A stretch of 64,000 bases of DNA from contig JAUQPU010000003.1 in NCBI GenBank assembly GCA_030550235.1, positions 1 to 64,000 on the forward strand, written 5' to 3'. Origin of the DNA: Thermoproteota archaeon. Lineage in GTDB: Archaea; Thermoproteota; Nitrososphaeria_A; Caldarchaeales; Calditenuaceae. Below are positions 51,394-59,695 of the stretch, piece after piece; position 1 is the first letter of the stretch; each line of letters starts with the position of its first letter. The translations under genes and the position numbers were made by a program. The notes beneath the pieces were generated by a model. That model searched no databases. It was given only the letters and a program-made list of their open reading frames with translations, and was not told where the DNA came from.

Positions 51394-52680
51394 TTATGAG
51401 ACGTAGGACTCGACAAGCTTGAACTTTCTACCTGTGTCATGCTCGATGGTATCGCGAACCCTAATATCATATGATAACCCGCTAAAAAGCTCCCTACACT
51501 TCTCATCTACCTCCCTGAGAACTTTATCGATGTCGCCATCAATTCCTAATTGAACTTCAATCGAGTAGTCGCTTCTTTGGATGATCTTGAACTGCCTGAG
51601 ACCTTGAATATCCTGTAGCGTAAACATGATTGTGTAAGGTGAAATATATTCGCCGCTGGGTCTCTTAACTGAGTCCACGACCCTGCCTTCTATGTTTCTG
51701 AGAAGAGGGAGGCCGCGGCCGCATGGGCACTCGTCATCAATCGGCGTCGCCTTATCGCCCAGATAATATCTTATTATTGGTGTAGCCCATCTGAAGAGGC
51801 TTGTAGCTACAACCTCCCCTGACTCGCCGCTGGCTACGTCTTCGCCATCCTTCAGAAACTCGAGCAAGACAGAGTCTATGTTTATGTGATAGGCTGTGTG
51901 GGTTGGGCACTCCCAAGCCAGTCCTCCAATAGGGGCCACCTCCGTGCATCCGTACCCATCGTAGACTTCTGCGCCGAAGAAGTCAGATATCATGCGGCGA
52001 GTTTTCAGGTCAAGTAATTCCCCCCACGTCACGGCCACTTTCAGATCTATACGAGCCTCCATGCTCTCACACACATCGTGCAAGGCCCTGAAATACGATG
52101 GTGGCGCGATAAGCACCGACGCTCTCTTCTCGATAAAAACCCTCAAGTGGTCCCTGATATCGTCTGCCGATGACAACCTAGCCAGCCTGCTCGTCCTAAT
52201 CCGTCCCCAAAACCCAGCAATATCGGCTATATTCTGTGTGAGGACCTTCTCCGCAGGCCCGGCCACAATTCTAAATATTCTATGCCACGGCCGCACACCA
52301 TAGGACCAGAGCCTCCGGAGGTGGAGACCTTCAAGATACGCCGCAGACTTAGGGTCCTCGAGAATGGTTATAGGTGTCCCCGTAGTCCCCGAGGTTGTTT
52401 TTCTCACACACTTCCTAAGGTCTGTGCCTGCCGCGGCCCTATCTTCTAGAGGGACTTTCCTCAGCTCTTCCTTGAATAATATTGGAAGCTTCTTGACGTC
52501 TCCGGAGGATCTGATCTCGGGGCAGGTCACCCCATAAAGACGCTTGTAGAAGGCTGTTCTATGATATGCGTGGCTCACTATAGCCCTGAGCTTCTCTCCC
52601 TGAATGTCCACCAGCTCCTCTCTACTGAGCCACTGGCTTTGGCTCAGCCACCTCCAATTCCTGAGCACCTCTAATAACAT
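51394..52680 (-). CDS. PaaK/CapK-like adenylate-forming enzyme
   Basis: Member of the phenylacetate-CoA-ligase-like family (COG1541), which activates a carboxylate as an acyl-AMP. It has KTTSGTTGTPITILED (AMP loop), EVYDGYGCTEVAP (ADE motif region), AWECPT, and the CPCGRGLPLL metal/Cys motif before the C-terminal domain. The open frame runs back to TTG at 52713, but the ATG at 52680 gives an N-terminus (MLLEVLRNW...QSQW) that matches the other two paralogs and lies just downstream of the TATA palindrome. Substrate unknown; CapK-type members occur in surface-polysaccharide clusters. Confidence 0.85.
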   Translation of the reverse strand: MLLEVLRNWRWLSQSQWLSREELVDIQGEKLRAIVSHAYHRTAFYKRLYGVTCPEIRSSGDVKKLPILFKEELRKVPLEDRAAAGTDLRKCVRKTTSGTTGTPITILEDPKSAAYLEGLHLRRLWSYGVRPWHRIFRIVAGPAEKVLTQNIADIAGFWGRIRTSRLARLSSADDIRDHLRVFIEKRASVLIAPPSYFRALHDVCESMEARIDLKVAVTWGELLDLKTRRMISDFFGAEVYDGYGCTEVAPIGGLAWECPTHTAYHINIDSVLLEFLKDGEDVASGESGEVVATSLFRWATPIIRYYLGDKATPIDDECPCGRGLPLLRNIEGRVVDSVKRPSGEYISPYTIMFTLQDIQGLRQFKIIQRSDYSIEVQLGIDGDIDKVLREVDEKCRELFSGLSYDIRVRDTIEHDTGRKFKLVESYVS

Positions 52681-52710
52681 GGTTGAGGGCTGCGTGTCTT
52701 TCTCAACATA

Positions 52711-52726
52711 CAATATTTAAATATTG
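52711..52726. promoter_or_regulatory. Perfect 16-bp palindromic TATA element, bidirectional promoter
   Basis: CAATATTTAAATATTG is fully symmetric. Its centre is 26 bases before the ATG at 52745 (plus strand) and 38 before the ATG at 52680 (minus strand). The TTG starts of the longest frames on both strands lie inside it, so both genes must start further in. Confidence 0.7.
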
Positions 52727-52744
52727 CCTCCAACAAAAATCCGA

Positions 52745-53524
52745 ATGATAATTATCATCACATTCCTTATAATATTTCTAGCGCTATCGGTAGCAGTCTT
52801 TGCCTCTGTCAAGTTTTTCTACCGAGACCCTGAACGAGGCATAGTTCAAGCCAAAGACAAGCTCCTGTCGCCGGCCGACGGTACGGTTGTCTCTGTAAGA
52901 AAATACATGGCGGGGGAAACTCCCACTATTAGCAAAGGAGGCAGGAGCTTCAAGGTTCAGGAGTTAGCTGGAACCGACATACTTGATGCTGATGGCGCGC
53001 TAATTTCAATACACATATCGCCTCTCGACATACACACCATAAGGTCTCCTATAGATGGAGAAATCATACACCTAGCTAAGATAAAGGGCGGCCTAAAATT
53101 TATGAGAGACCCGTATTTCGAGGTTGAGAACGAGAGGGTTAGCATCGTTCTTGAGACTTCTGCGGGTAAGCTAGGAATCATAATAGTTGGGGCTCCAATA
53201 GCCTCTTCAGTCAAGACAATGGTCGGTTTGGGTGACAGAGTATACTCTGGGCAGAGAATCGCGCGCATAAGGCTTGGCTCGCTCGCAAGCCTAGTCATAC
53301 CTGCTGAAACCCGGTTATCGCCTCTCGTCAGATGCGGAGAGAAGGTAATGGCTGGACTATCTATAGTGGCCGGGAAGACAGATGTGAGCGACACCAGACC
53401 CATCGAGGAGTGCTACAAGGCAATCCGCTCAACAGTCAAGGAGCGCATCTTTCTAGCCCCTCTAGCAGGATTTGTAGTGTTGAAGAAAATCTACACATAT
53501 CTACTACGCTCCGATAGGAAATAA
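52745..53524 (+). CDS. Phosphatidylserine decarboxylase-like (archaetidylserine decarboxylase) protein
   Basis: About 259 residues. An N-terminal transmembrane helix is followed by a PSD-type domain: FFYRDPERG, KLLSPADGTVVSV, ISIHISPLDIHTIRSPIDG, VGAPIASSVKT and RLGSLASLVIPAE. The GS within RLGS fits the self-cleavage site that forms the pyruvoyl cofactor. In archaea such enzymes convert archaetidylserine to archaetidylethanolamine. The start ATG at 52745 lies 26 bases from the symmetric TATA element; the longer frame from TTG at 52724 overlaps that element. The neighbouring PaaK-like enzymes suggest a lipid or surface role. Confidence 0.85.
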   Translation: MIIIITFLIIFLALSVAVFASVKFFYRDPERGIVQAKDKLLSPADGTVVSVRKYMAGETPTISKGGRSFKVQELAGTDILDADGALISIHISPLDIHTIRSPIDGEIIHLAKIKGGLKFMRDPYFEVENERVSIVLETSAGKLGIIIVGAPIASSVKTMVGLGDRVYSGQRIARIRLGSLASLVIPAETRLSPLVRCGEKVMAGLSIVAGKTDVSDTRPIEECYKAIRSTVKERIFLAPLAGFVVLKKIYTYLLRSDRK

Positions 53525-53612
53525 GTACCTACCATCCAGCCCCCTGTCATGAAGATAGCCTAGAGCATCATGCAACGGACGCCAAGCTGTTCTAAGAGCA
53601 TCTACTATGATA

Positions 53613-54893
53613 TTAAGAAACTTTTACGTATGAGACAATAGGCCTGAATTTTATCTTATCATCTTGGAACTGGTCTGTGGTCTTAATGATGAATGGCGTG
53701 TTCGGGAATAGTAGGCGACATCTTTTTTCAACCTCAGTGGCCACAGCGTCCTCCAATCCTTGACGGGGCTTAATGTAAACCTCTATAACATAGTCGCTCC
53801 TCTGAATGACCCTAAACCTGTGCAGCCCCTCAATCTCTTGTAGGGTGTAGAGAACTGTGAGGGGAAATACTGGAACACCATCCCTACGGACAATAATATC
53901 AACCACCCTCCCATATATCCTGCTAATCAGTGGAAGTCCACGTCCACATGGGCACTCATCATTAAGAATCACGCCGATATCGCCCAAATTATATCTGATG
54001 AATGGCATTGTGTATCTGTAAAGGGTTGTGACATAGATTTCCCCCTCCTCTCCAGGTGACGCCGGTGTGCCATCACGCAAAACTTCCATAAACACGGCCT
54101 CGGAATTGACATGGTATCCTACACGTGTAGGGCATTCCCAAGCTATGTGTCCTACCTCCGCAGCCCCAAATGAGTCAAAAACACGCGTTTGAAAGAACTC
54201 TTCAATAATTTTGCGCGTCTGCTCTGTGAGCAACTCTCCCTGAGTCCGAATCATCCTAAAAGTTAGGTGTGTTTCACTACTTCTGCAGAAGTCAATAAGT
54301 CTAACAAGATAGGATGGGAATGTGGACAAAACCTGCGGTCTCCACATCTTGAACAACTCAACGTGTTTTCGCATGTCTGGTGATAGAGGAACAGGCCTAA
54401 CTCTACTGGTCTTTAAAAAGCCATAAAACCGTCTCTTCTCAGTAACCCTGTATATTTGGAAATCCTTGTCTATAGGGACTGGGCGGATCGTGCAGATTTT
54501 ATCGGTCAATTTAGCACCTTGCGCCAACAGCGACCTTAATCTAAGGGCATCACTATACCATGCCTCTCTATCGTTTTTTATTATCTTCAGAGGCATGCCG
54601 CTTGAGCCAGACGTATACGAAACCTGGTGTTCTTCGGTTATGACTCCTCCTGATACAAGCTTTTCAGTCGGCACTGCACGAATAATCTCCTTAGTTATGA
54701 GAGGGAGTTCCTCAATCCTTGGAGAATTATTCAGGCCTATTGAACTATAGAGTTCTCTGTAGAATGCGACATTATTATATGCATGAGATATGATTGAAGC
54801 GAGTTTCTTAGCTTGAATCTGAGACAACTTCTTTTTATCAAACCACTGTGAACGCTGTAGGGATAAGAAGTGTCTTATGACGTCAAATAGCAC
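53613..54893 (-). CDS. PaaK/CapK-like adenylate-forming enzyme
   Basis: 426 residues, the third paralog in 5 kb. It has QRSQWFDKKKLSQIQ at the start, HQVSYTSGSSGMPLKIIKND (AMP loop), VFDSFGAAEVGHIAWECPT, and CPCGRGLPLISRIYGRVVD before the C-terminal domain. GTG start at 54893 is preceded by a TATA-like element (plus strand ATAATTTATATAC, 54911-54923) at 24 bases. The AMP-loop Ser/Thr content (SGSSG rather than SGTTG) differs from the other two, hinting at a different substrate. Confidence 0.85.
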   Translation of the reverse strand: MLFDVIRHFLSLQRSQWFDKKKLSQIQAKKLASIISHAYNNVAFYRELYSSIGLNNSPRIEELPLITKEIIRAVPTEKLVSGGVITEEHQVSYTSGSSGMPLKIIKNDREAWYSDALRLRSLLAQGAKLTDKICTIRPVPIDKDFQIYRVTEKRRFYGFLKTSRVRPVPLSPDMRKHVELFKMWRPQVLSTFPSYLVRLIDFCRSSETHLTFRMIRTQGELLTEQTRKIIEEFFQTRVFDSFGAAEVGHIAWECPTRVGYHVNSEAVFMEVLRDGTPASPGEEGEIYVTTLYRYTMPFIRYNLGDIGVILNDECPCGRGLPLISRIYGRVVDIIVRRDGVPVFPLTVLYTLQEIEGLHRFRVIQRSDYVIEVYIKPRQGLEDAVATEVEKRCRLLFPNTPFIIKTTDQFQDDKIKFRPIVSYVKVS

Positions 54894-54995
54894 ATAAGCT
54901 CTATTAACCCATAATTTATATACTTTCTGCTGGTGCCCCTTGGCACAACCAGCTCAAACTTGAATTACGCGGGGCATTTGTTAAAAACAGAAAAT

Positions 54996-55005
54996 TAATA
55001 TATAA
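54996..55005 (+). promoter_or_regulatory. TATA box for the NMT1/TauA-like gene
   Basis: TAATATATAA is centred about 28 bases before the TTG at 55028; leaderless transcript likely. Confidence 0.65.
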
Positions 55006-55027
55006 CAAAGCATCTCAAAGCATCAGC

Positions 55028-56074
55028 TTGAATAGAAGGGACATCTTCAAAATCTCTCTTGCCTCTCTGGTGGGAATCTCATTAGGCTACATGGGTGGAA
55101 GGATGTCACAACCCCCGCCAGTAGATGCCTCATTTCAGACCAATAACACCACTGTGGCGACAACTACTGAAAAACCTTCAGAGAAAATACAATTCGCCAT
55201 CTCAGACAGCAAAAACTTTTATCACTATCATATCGGACTCACAGTTAAAGGACTCATAAATCGTGGACATGATGTCGAACTGTCATTCCTAGATGTTGCG
55301 CGGGGTCGAGAGGCTTTTGCCACGAAGCGTGCGCAGATTTTAACTACTAGCCCGATCTTTCTCATGTCGTTAGCTGAGCAAGGGGAAAAGGTCTTGTTAG
55401 GTCCAGTATCATATGTTAACCTGTTTGTGATGGTGGCTAGAAAAGATTTTGACGAGAAAAATTTGTCAAAACCACCAAACATCGGAATTTCAATATTGAC
55501 GTCAACTGGTCATTATATAGCTACCCTATTTCTTAAAGAGCATGAAATAACGGAAGTGAATTGGGTCCAGATAGGCAGGTCAAGGGAGCGTATAGCGGCC
55601 TTAATGAGTGGGAATTTAGACATCTCTGCGATTCAATATGATGAGGCTTTCAATGCGATAGAAAGTGGTGCAGATATTAAGATGCTTGGAGATCCTAAAC
55701 CTTTCTGGGTTTTATTGGGTTTATATGAGGACTGGACTAAACAAAACCAAGAGTTTGTCAAGGATCTCATAAAAACTCTAATCCTAGCAAAAGCGTACTG
55801 TCGTAGTGATAAGGATAAACACGTAAATGAGTCAATTAAATATGCAGAACTAGAGCAATCTCCTGAAATCTCGAGGCTCGTGAGGGATACTTATGAGTTT
55901 TATGATCGTCAAGGTTTTTGGACTACAGTCAATGCACCAGACAGTTTCTATGAAGAGCTGTTCCAATGGTCTGTTGATAACAAGGTCATTGAGGGTAAAG
56001 TTGATTTTCGCTCACTCAACACATATATGAAGCAACTTGCCGACGCCGCCTATGAGGAGATGTTGAGGGCTTAG
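55028..56074 (+). CDS. ABC transporter substrate-binding protein (NMT1/TauA/SsuA-like)
   Basis: 348 residues. NRRDIFKISL at the N-terminus is a twin-arginine-like motif followed by a hydrophobic segment (LASLVGISLGYMGG) and a Thr-rich tether. The binding domain has the features of the NMT1/SsuA family: GIGI-like segments such as PPNIGISILTSTGHYIATL, EVNWVQIGR, and ERIAALMSGNLDISAI. Ligands of relatives include sulfonates, nitrate, bicarbonate and thiamine precursors; which one is not decided. It faces the ATPase and permease genes, which converge on it. AT-rich block. Confidence 0.87.
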   Translation: MNRRDIFKISLASLVGISLGYMGGRMSQPPPVDASFQTNNTTVATTTEKPSEKIQFAISDSKNFYHYHIGLTVKGLINRGHDVELSFLDVARGREAFATKRAQILTTSPIFLMSLAEQGEKVLLGPVSYVNLFVMVARKDFDEKNLSKPPNIGISILTSTGHYIATLFLKEHEITEVNWVQIGRSRERIAALMSGNLDISAIQYDEAFNAIESGADIKMLGDPKPFWVLLGLYEDWTKQNQEFVKDLIKTLILAKAYCRSDKDKHVNESIKYAELEQSPEISRLVRDTYEFYDRQGFWTTVNAPDSFYEELFQWSVDNKVIEGKVDFRSLNTYMKQLADAAYEEMLRA

Positions 56075-56820
56075 CTGAAGAGTTTATCCCATATAATCTT
56101 CCTTAGTCTGGAGAATTCTTGGGTATTCTTAAGTGAGACTCTACGCGGCTTCGGAAGATCAATAGCTACTATATCTTTAATCCTAGCCGGACGTGGCGTC
56201 AGTATACATATTCTGTCACTTAGCAGTAAAGCCTCATCGACGCTGTGTGTGACGTATAATACAGTTAGGCCCCTTTTTTCAATGATTTGTAGTATCTCAT
56301 CCTGCAGTACTTCACGCGTATATGCGTCGAGCGCGCTTAGAGGCTCGTCCATCAAGAGTATTTGAGGGTCAGTGACTAGTGCGCGGGCTATAGCTACCTT
56401 TTGTTGCATTCCTCCTGAGAGTTGGTGGGGGTAATGCTTCTCGAAGCCGTTTAAGCCCATAAATTCTATTATCTTGTTTATTTTTTCCTTAATCTCGGAT
56501 TTGTTCTGCCCCATAAGGACTAGAGGGAGCGCGATATTGTCCCATACGGTTTTCCATGGCACGAGATTAAGAGACTGGAACATGAAGCTGCGGGTCTTGT
56601 CGCGTAGAGAGACTGGGCGGCCTTGGATGAGGACACTGCCGCTGTCTGGCGCGAGCAAACCATGAATTATTTTAAGTAGCGTCGTTTTCCCACATCCATT
56701 AGGCCCGAGAATAGTGAAGAATTCCCCGCGATTTACGTGAAAGTTTACTTGAAGGAGGACTTGGAGGCGTGAGTTATCGACACTCAGAAAACTTTTCGTG
56801 ACGTCGATAATATCTATCAT
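56071..56820 (-). CDS. ABC transporter ATPase (TauB/SsuB-like)
   Basis: 249 residues with intact motifs: Walker A GPNGCGKTT (about 39-47), Q-loop FQSLNLVPW, signature LSGGMQQ (about 138-144), Walker B ILLMDEP (about 155-161), D-loop SALD and the H-loop THSVDEA. The class is that of nitrate/taurine importers. It lies 7 bases after the permease gene on the minus strand and its stop overlaps that of the binding-protein gene. Confidence 0.9.
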   Translation of the reverse strand: MIDIIDVTKSFLSVDNSRLQVLLQVNFHVNRGEFFTILGPNGCGKTTLLKIIHGLLAPDSGSVLIQGRPVSLRDKTRSFMFQSLNLVPWKTVWDNIALPLVLMGQNKSEIKEKINKIIEFMGLNGFEKHYPHQLSGGMQQKVAIARALVTDPQILLMDEPLSALDAYTREVLQDEILQIIEKRGLTVLYVTHSVDEALLLSDRICILTPRPARIKDIVAIDLPKPRRVSLKNTQEFSRLRKIIWDKLFS

Positions 56821-56827
56821 TTTTGAC

Positions 56828-57589
56828 CTAGGTTATCTGTGGTTTCCATTTTAATAATCTTCTCTCCACAAGCTTTATGACTCCAAGCGCGACCTGCGAT
56901 AGGGAGATAATTACGACTATTAGGCCAAAAATCTCTGGTGTGCGGAATACGCTTGAGTATTTGCTCAACAGGCCTCCGACCCCTTCTAGCCGGAAGAACA
57001 TTTCGGAGAGAATTGTGGCAGTGAATGCTCTGACAAGACCTAATCTTAGTCCTGCTATGAGGAATGTTGTAGCTCCGCCTAGGACTATATGTCTCAGCAT
57101 CTGTAGCTGACTCGCACCCAAAGACTTAGCAAGTTCAATCAGCTCCGACTCAATGTAGCGGACACCATGCATCACGTTGATTATCACCGGGATTATTGAT
57201 GCAAAAATCACGTAGACCAGCCTGGCTTCAAACCCTATTCCGAACCAGAGGATGATTATCGGTATGAAGACGAAGCTGGGGGAAGACCCTAAAGCGTATA
57301 CGTAGGGTGAGAGGGCTGTGTGAGCCTTCTTAAACCATCCGATTAACATGCCAATAAACGTGCCCATTATGGCGGCTGTTGCGAATCCCAGTGAGAGAGC
57401 AGTAAGTGTAGTCAATATGGCGAACTGCAGCTCGTCTCTTATGGCTAGTTGTGCAAGGCCTCCTATAGCGGCTGTCGGGGATGGGAGTATAATAGGGCGT
57501 GTAAAGTAGCTGGCTACCTGCCAACCCATCAGAAAAATTACTAGTGGAACCGTCCTGAGAATGATCCCTCTCACATCTCGCCATAACAA
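56828..57589 (-). CDS. ABC transporter permease (TauC/SsuC-like)
   Basis: 253 residues with about six helices. The cytoplasmic EAA-type loop reads ELAKSLGASQLQMLRHIVLGG (the E...G...I...P-like coupling motif) near 162-182. It is co-transcribed with the ATPase gene 7 bases downstream. TTG at 57589 is close to a TATA-like CTATAAATC (minus strand, about 57600-57609), so the GTG at 57574 may be the true start. Confidence 0.88.
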   Translation of the reverse strand: MLWRDVRGIILRTVPLVIFLMGWQVASYFTRPIILPSPTAAIGGLAQLAIRDELQFAILTTLTALSLGFATAAIMGTFIGMLIGWFKKAHTALSPYVYALGSSPSFVFIPIIILWFGIGFEARLVYVIFASIIPVIINVMHGVRYIESELIELAKSLGASQLQMLRHIVLGGATTFLIAGLRLGLVRAFTATILSEMFFRLEGVGGLLSKYSSVFRTPEIFGLIVVIISLSQVALGVIKLVERRLLKWKPQIT

Positions 57590-57721
57590 GTGATGTGATT
57601 TATAGTTTGGTTACTGGCTACCGAATAACTTTAAAGGGGGAAAGAAAGTTTGATAGACGCCATATATATAGATTAGCTGGCTGTCTCTCAGTTGTCGCCA
57701 CTCATAATTGCGTCCTTATGT

Positions 57722-58117
57722 CTACTTCAGTGGAACGTACATCGAGCTCTTAGTAGCTCCGACACCAGGTCTACCATGTTGTACGCGTTTGTTGGTGATG
57801 GAGAATTCGCCGAGGCGGTGTCCAATCATTTCAGGCGTAATCTGCACTGGAATAAACTCTTTGCCGTTATGCACATGGATTGTTAGTCCCACCATTTCTG
57901 GCAATATAACCATTTCCCTTGCATGCGTCCTGATGGGCTTGTTGGTGTTGCTCTGCTTGTATTTTCTGATTTTTATGAGTAGTTTTCGCTGGGCCTCCGT
58001 GAGTCCGCGCTTGAGACTTCTTCTCTGGCGGCTTGGCAGGAGGTTGATGAGCCGGTCTGTGGGCATTTCAAGTAACTGCTGTAGCGTGTAGCCCCGGTAG
58101 GTGAATTCTCTGACCAT
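57722..58117 (-). CDS. rps19: 30S ribosomal protein S19 (archaeal, S15e-like)
   Basis: Small-subunit protein in the head of the 30S particle, contacting 16S rRNA and the 50S. The 131-residue protein has the archaeal/eukaryotic N-terminal extension ([26 protein letters not shown]) and the conserved uS19 core [39 protein letters not shown] and [17 protein letters not shown]. The gene stands alone here; in most archaea it lies between L2 and L22 in the S10 cluster. A strong TATA box precedes it. Confidence 0.95.
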   Translation of the reverse strand: MVREFTYRGYTLQQLLEMPTDRLINLLPSRQRRSLKRGLTEAQRKLLIKIRKYKQSNTNKPIRTHAREMVILPEMVGLTIHVHNGKEFIPVQITPEMIGHRLGEFSITNKRVQHGRPGVGATKSSMYVPLK

Positions 58118-58138
58118 CCACTATACCTGTGTGGAGGT

Positions 58139-58149
58139 CGATATATATC
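58139..58149 (-). promoter_or_regulatory. TATA box for the isolated S19 gene
   Basis: GATATATATCG on the minus strand is centred 27 bases before the ATG at 58117, with no Shine-Dalgarno site between, so the mRNA is probably leaderless. Confidence 0.7.
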
Positions 58150-58167
58150 TGTGAGCCGGCGCACCTG

Positions 58168-58671
58168 CTACTGTCTTGCCCTGACACGGGCGTGTCTAGG
58201 CGGCCAGGCCGTCTCCTCAATCCTAGAGAGCGGAACCTTTGTTGTCTCCTTGACAGTCCTAAGTATCAGCTTCGTATCGGTGGAGACTATGCCGTCCAGC
58301 CTGCCTATCTTGTCCAGCAGGATTGCGAGCTCTTCCTTGTTACGTGTCTTGACCTTGAGTATTGCGTAGTAGTCGCCGGTGACGTCGTGTATCTCGGTTA
58401 CTTCTGGGAAGCCTGCGAGCTGGCTTAGGATTTCTGCATACTTCGCAGGTGTAGCCCTCAAGCCTATGAACGCACCTATGCCAAGGTTGAGCTTGGAGTC
58501 ATCGAGTATGGCGGTGAATCCTTTAATGACCCCCTCTTTCACGAGCTTGCTGACGCGGGCGTATACCGCCGCCTCGCTTATGTTTAGCTGTCTTGCTATG
58601 CTCGAGTAGGATGCCCTGCCATCCTCTTGGAGGATGCTTAAAATCTTAACATCTCTCTTATCAAGCCTCAT
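58168..58671 (-). CDS. Lrp/AsnC-family transcriptional regulator
   Basis: 167 residues: an N-terminal helix-turn-helix (RDVKILSILQEDGRAS, ARQLNISEAAVYARVSKLV) followed by the RAM effector-binding domain (GAFIGLRATPAKYAEI to DKIGRLDGIVSTDTKLIL). These proteins form octamers and often control their own gene. Two half-sites AGACTAT and ATAGTCT (58675-58728) flank the promoter. The C-terminal 30 residues are basic and extend past the usual end of the family. Confidence 0.93.
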   Translation of the reverse strand: MRLDKRDVKILSILQEDGRASYSSIARQLNISEAAVYARVSKLVKEGVIKGFTAILDDSKLNLGIGAFIGLRATPAKYAEILSQLAGFPEVTEIHDVTGDYYAILKVKTRNKEELAILLDKIGRLDGIVSTDTKLILRTVKETTKVPLSRIEETAWPPRHARVRARQ

Positions 58672-58674
58672 GCC

Positions 58675-58728
58675 AGACTATAAAATAAAGACCCCCTACT
58701 AATTAAGATTCAGCAACTAAAATAGTCT
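58675..58728. promoter_or_regulatory. Inverted half-sites around the Lrp promoter
   Basis: AGACTAT (58675-58681) and its inverse ATAGTCT (58722-58728) are separated by 40 bases and enclose the AT-rich promoter of the Lrp gene. Paired, spaced half-sites fit autoregulation by an Lrp oligomer. Confidence 0.45.
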
Positions 58729-58746
58729 AACATTTATTTTTCCCAG

Positions 58747-59604
58747 CTATCTCCAAACATCTGATAGGAGCTGATAGTCGCGGGGTAAGAGGCGCCAGCC
58801 ACAAGCTCCCGCATTCTCTTCCAGATGCTCCCTCCTGGAGGCCTTCGGAATAGTTATGACATTCTCCCTCCAGATGACCCAGTTGAGCGCGACTTGTATT
58901 GGGGTCTTCCCATACCTGTTGGCGATCTCCCATAGCGTCTCCGTCCTCTTTGTCTTGGCCTTGAGCTCCATCGCGATTCTGCCTTGCCCGAGGGGGCTGT
59001 AGGCCGTCACTGTGATTCCGTTTCTCTCGCAGTAGGGGAGGAGATCGGCCTCTATCGACCTGTTGTGGAGGCCATACTCAACTTGGTTTGCGGCTATCTC
59101 TGTTGTTGAGAGGTTGCTCTGCGCCTCCTCGACTAGGCGCGTGGAGAAGTTGCTTACACCTATGTATCTGATCTTTCCGTCCTTGTAGAGCTTCTCCATA
59201 GCCTTCATGGTCTCTGAGAGGGGTATCTTCTCGTTGGGCCAGTGTATCATGTATAGGTCCACATACTTTACTCCAAGCCTCTTTAAGCTCCTCTCACACG
59301 CCTGGAGCACATCGTCATAGCGTAGATTGGTGTACCAGACCTTCGTAGCTATGAAGACCTCGTCGCGCGGAAAGACCTTGATGGCCCTTCCAACAAGCTC
59401 CTCCGCGTGCCCAGACGCATACATCTCGGCGGTGTCTATGTGGTTCATGCCTAGCTCCACTGCGTATCTTATGGTCTCGACTATCTCGAGGTCATGTGCA
59501 TAATCCGGTGATTGGGAGCCACCCAGCCTCCAGGTTCCTAGACCCACAGCCGCTATCTTCTCACCGGTCTTGCCGAGCTGCTTATACTCCACAGGCAGCT
59601 TCAC
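58747..59604 (-). CDS. Aldo/keto reductase
   Basis: NADPH-dependent (beta/alpha)8 oxidoreductase, 285 residues. The catalytic tetrad is visible: Asp and Tyr in HIDTAEMYASG, Lys in VFIATKVW and His in YMIHWPNE. The C-terminal cofactor part reads IPKASRREHLEEN. The substrate is not predictable. It converges on the Lrp gene; the two are separated by about 75 bases. Confidence 0.92.
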   Translation of the reverse strand: MKLPVEYKQLGKTGEKIAAVGLGTWRLGGSQSPDYAHDLEIVETIRYAVELGMNHIDTAEMYASGHAEELVGRAIKVFPRDEVFIATKVWYTNLRYDDVLQACERSLKRLGVKYVDLYMIHWPNEKIPLSETMKAMEKLYKDGKIRYIGVSNFSTRLVEEAQSNLSTTEIAANQVEYGLHNRSIEADLLPYCERNGITVTAYSPLGQGRIAMELKAKTKRTETLWEIANRYGKTPIQVALNWVIWRENVITIPKASRREHLEENAGACGWRLLPRDYQLLSDVWR

Positions 59605-59660
59605 CAGTTATCATTTAACTCGGGGGCTTATATTGCTGACGTGGATTTCTGGAGCAGACG

Positions 59661-59670
59661 TTTTTATCTA
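59661..59670 (+). promoter_or_regulatory. TATA box for the HDAC-like gene
   Basis: TTTTTATCTA about 30 bases before the ATG at 59696. Confidence 0.5.
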
Positions 59671-59695
59671 CTAGAGTATCGTTTTCTCTGTCGGA

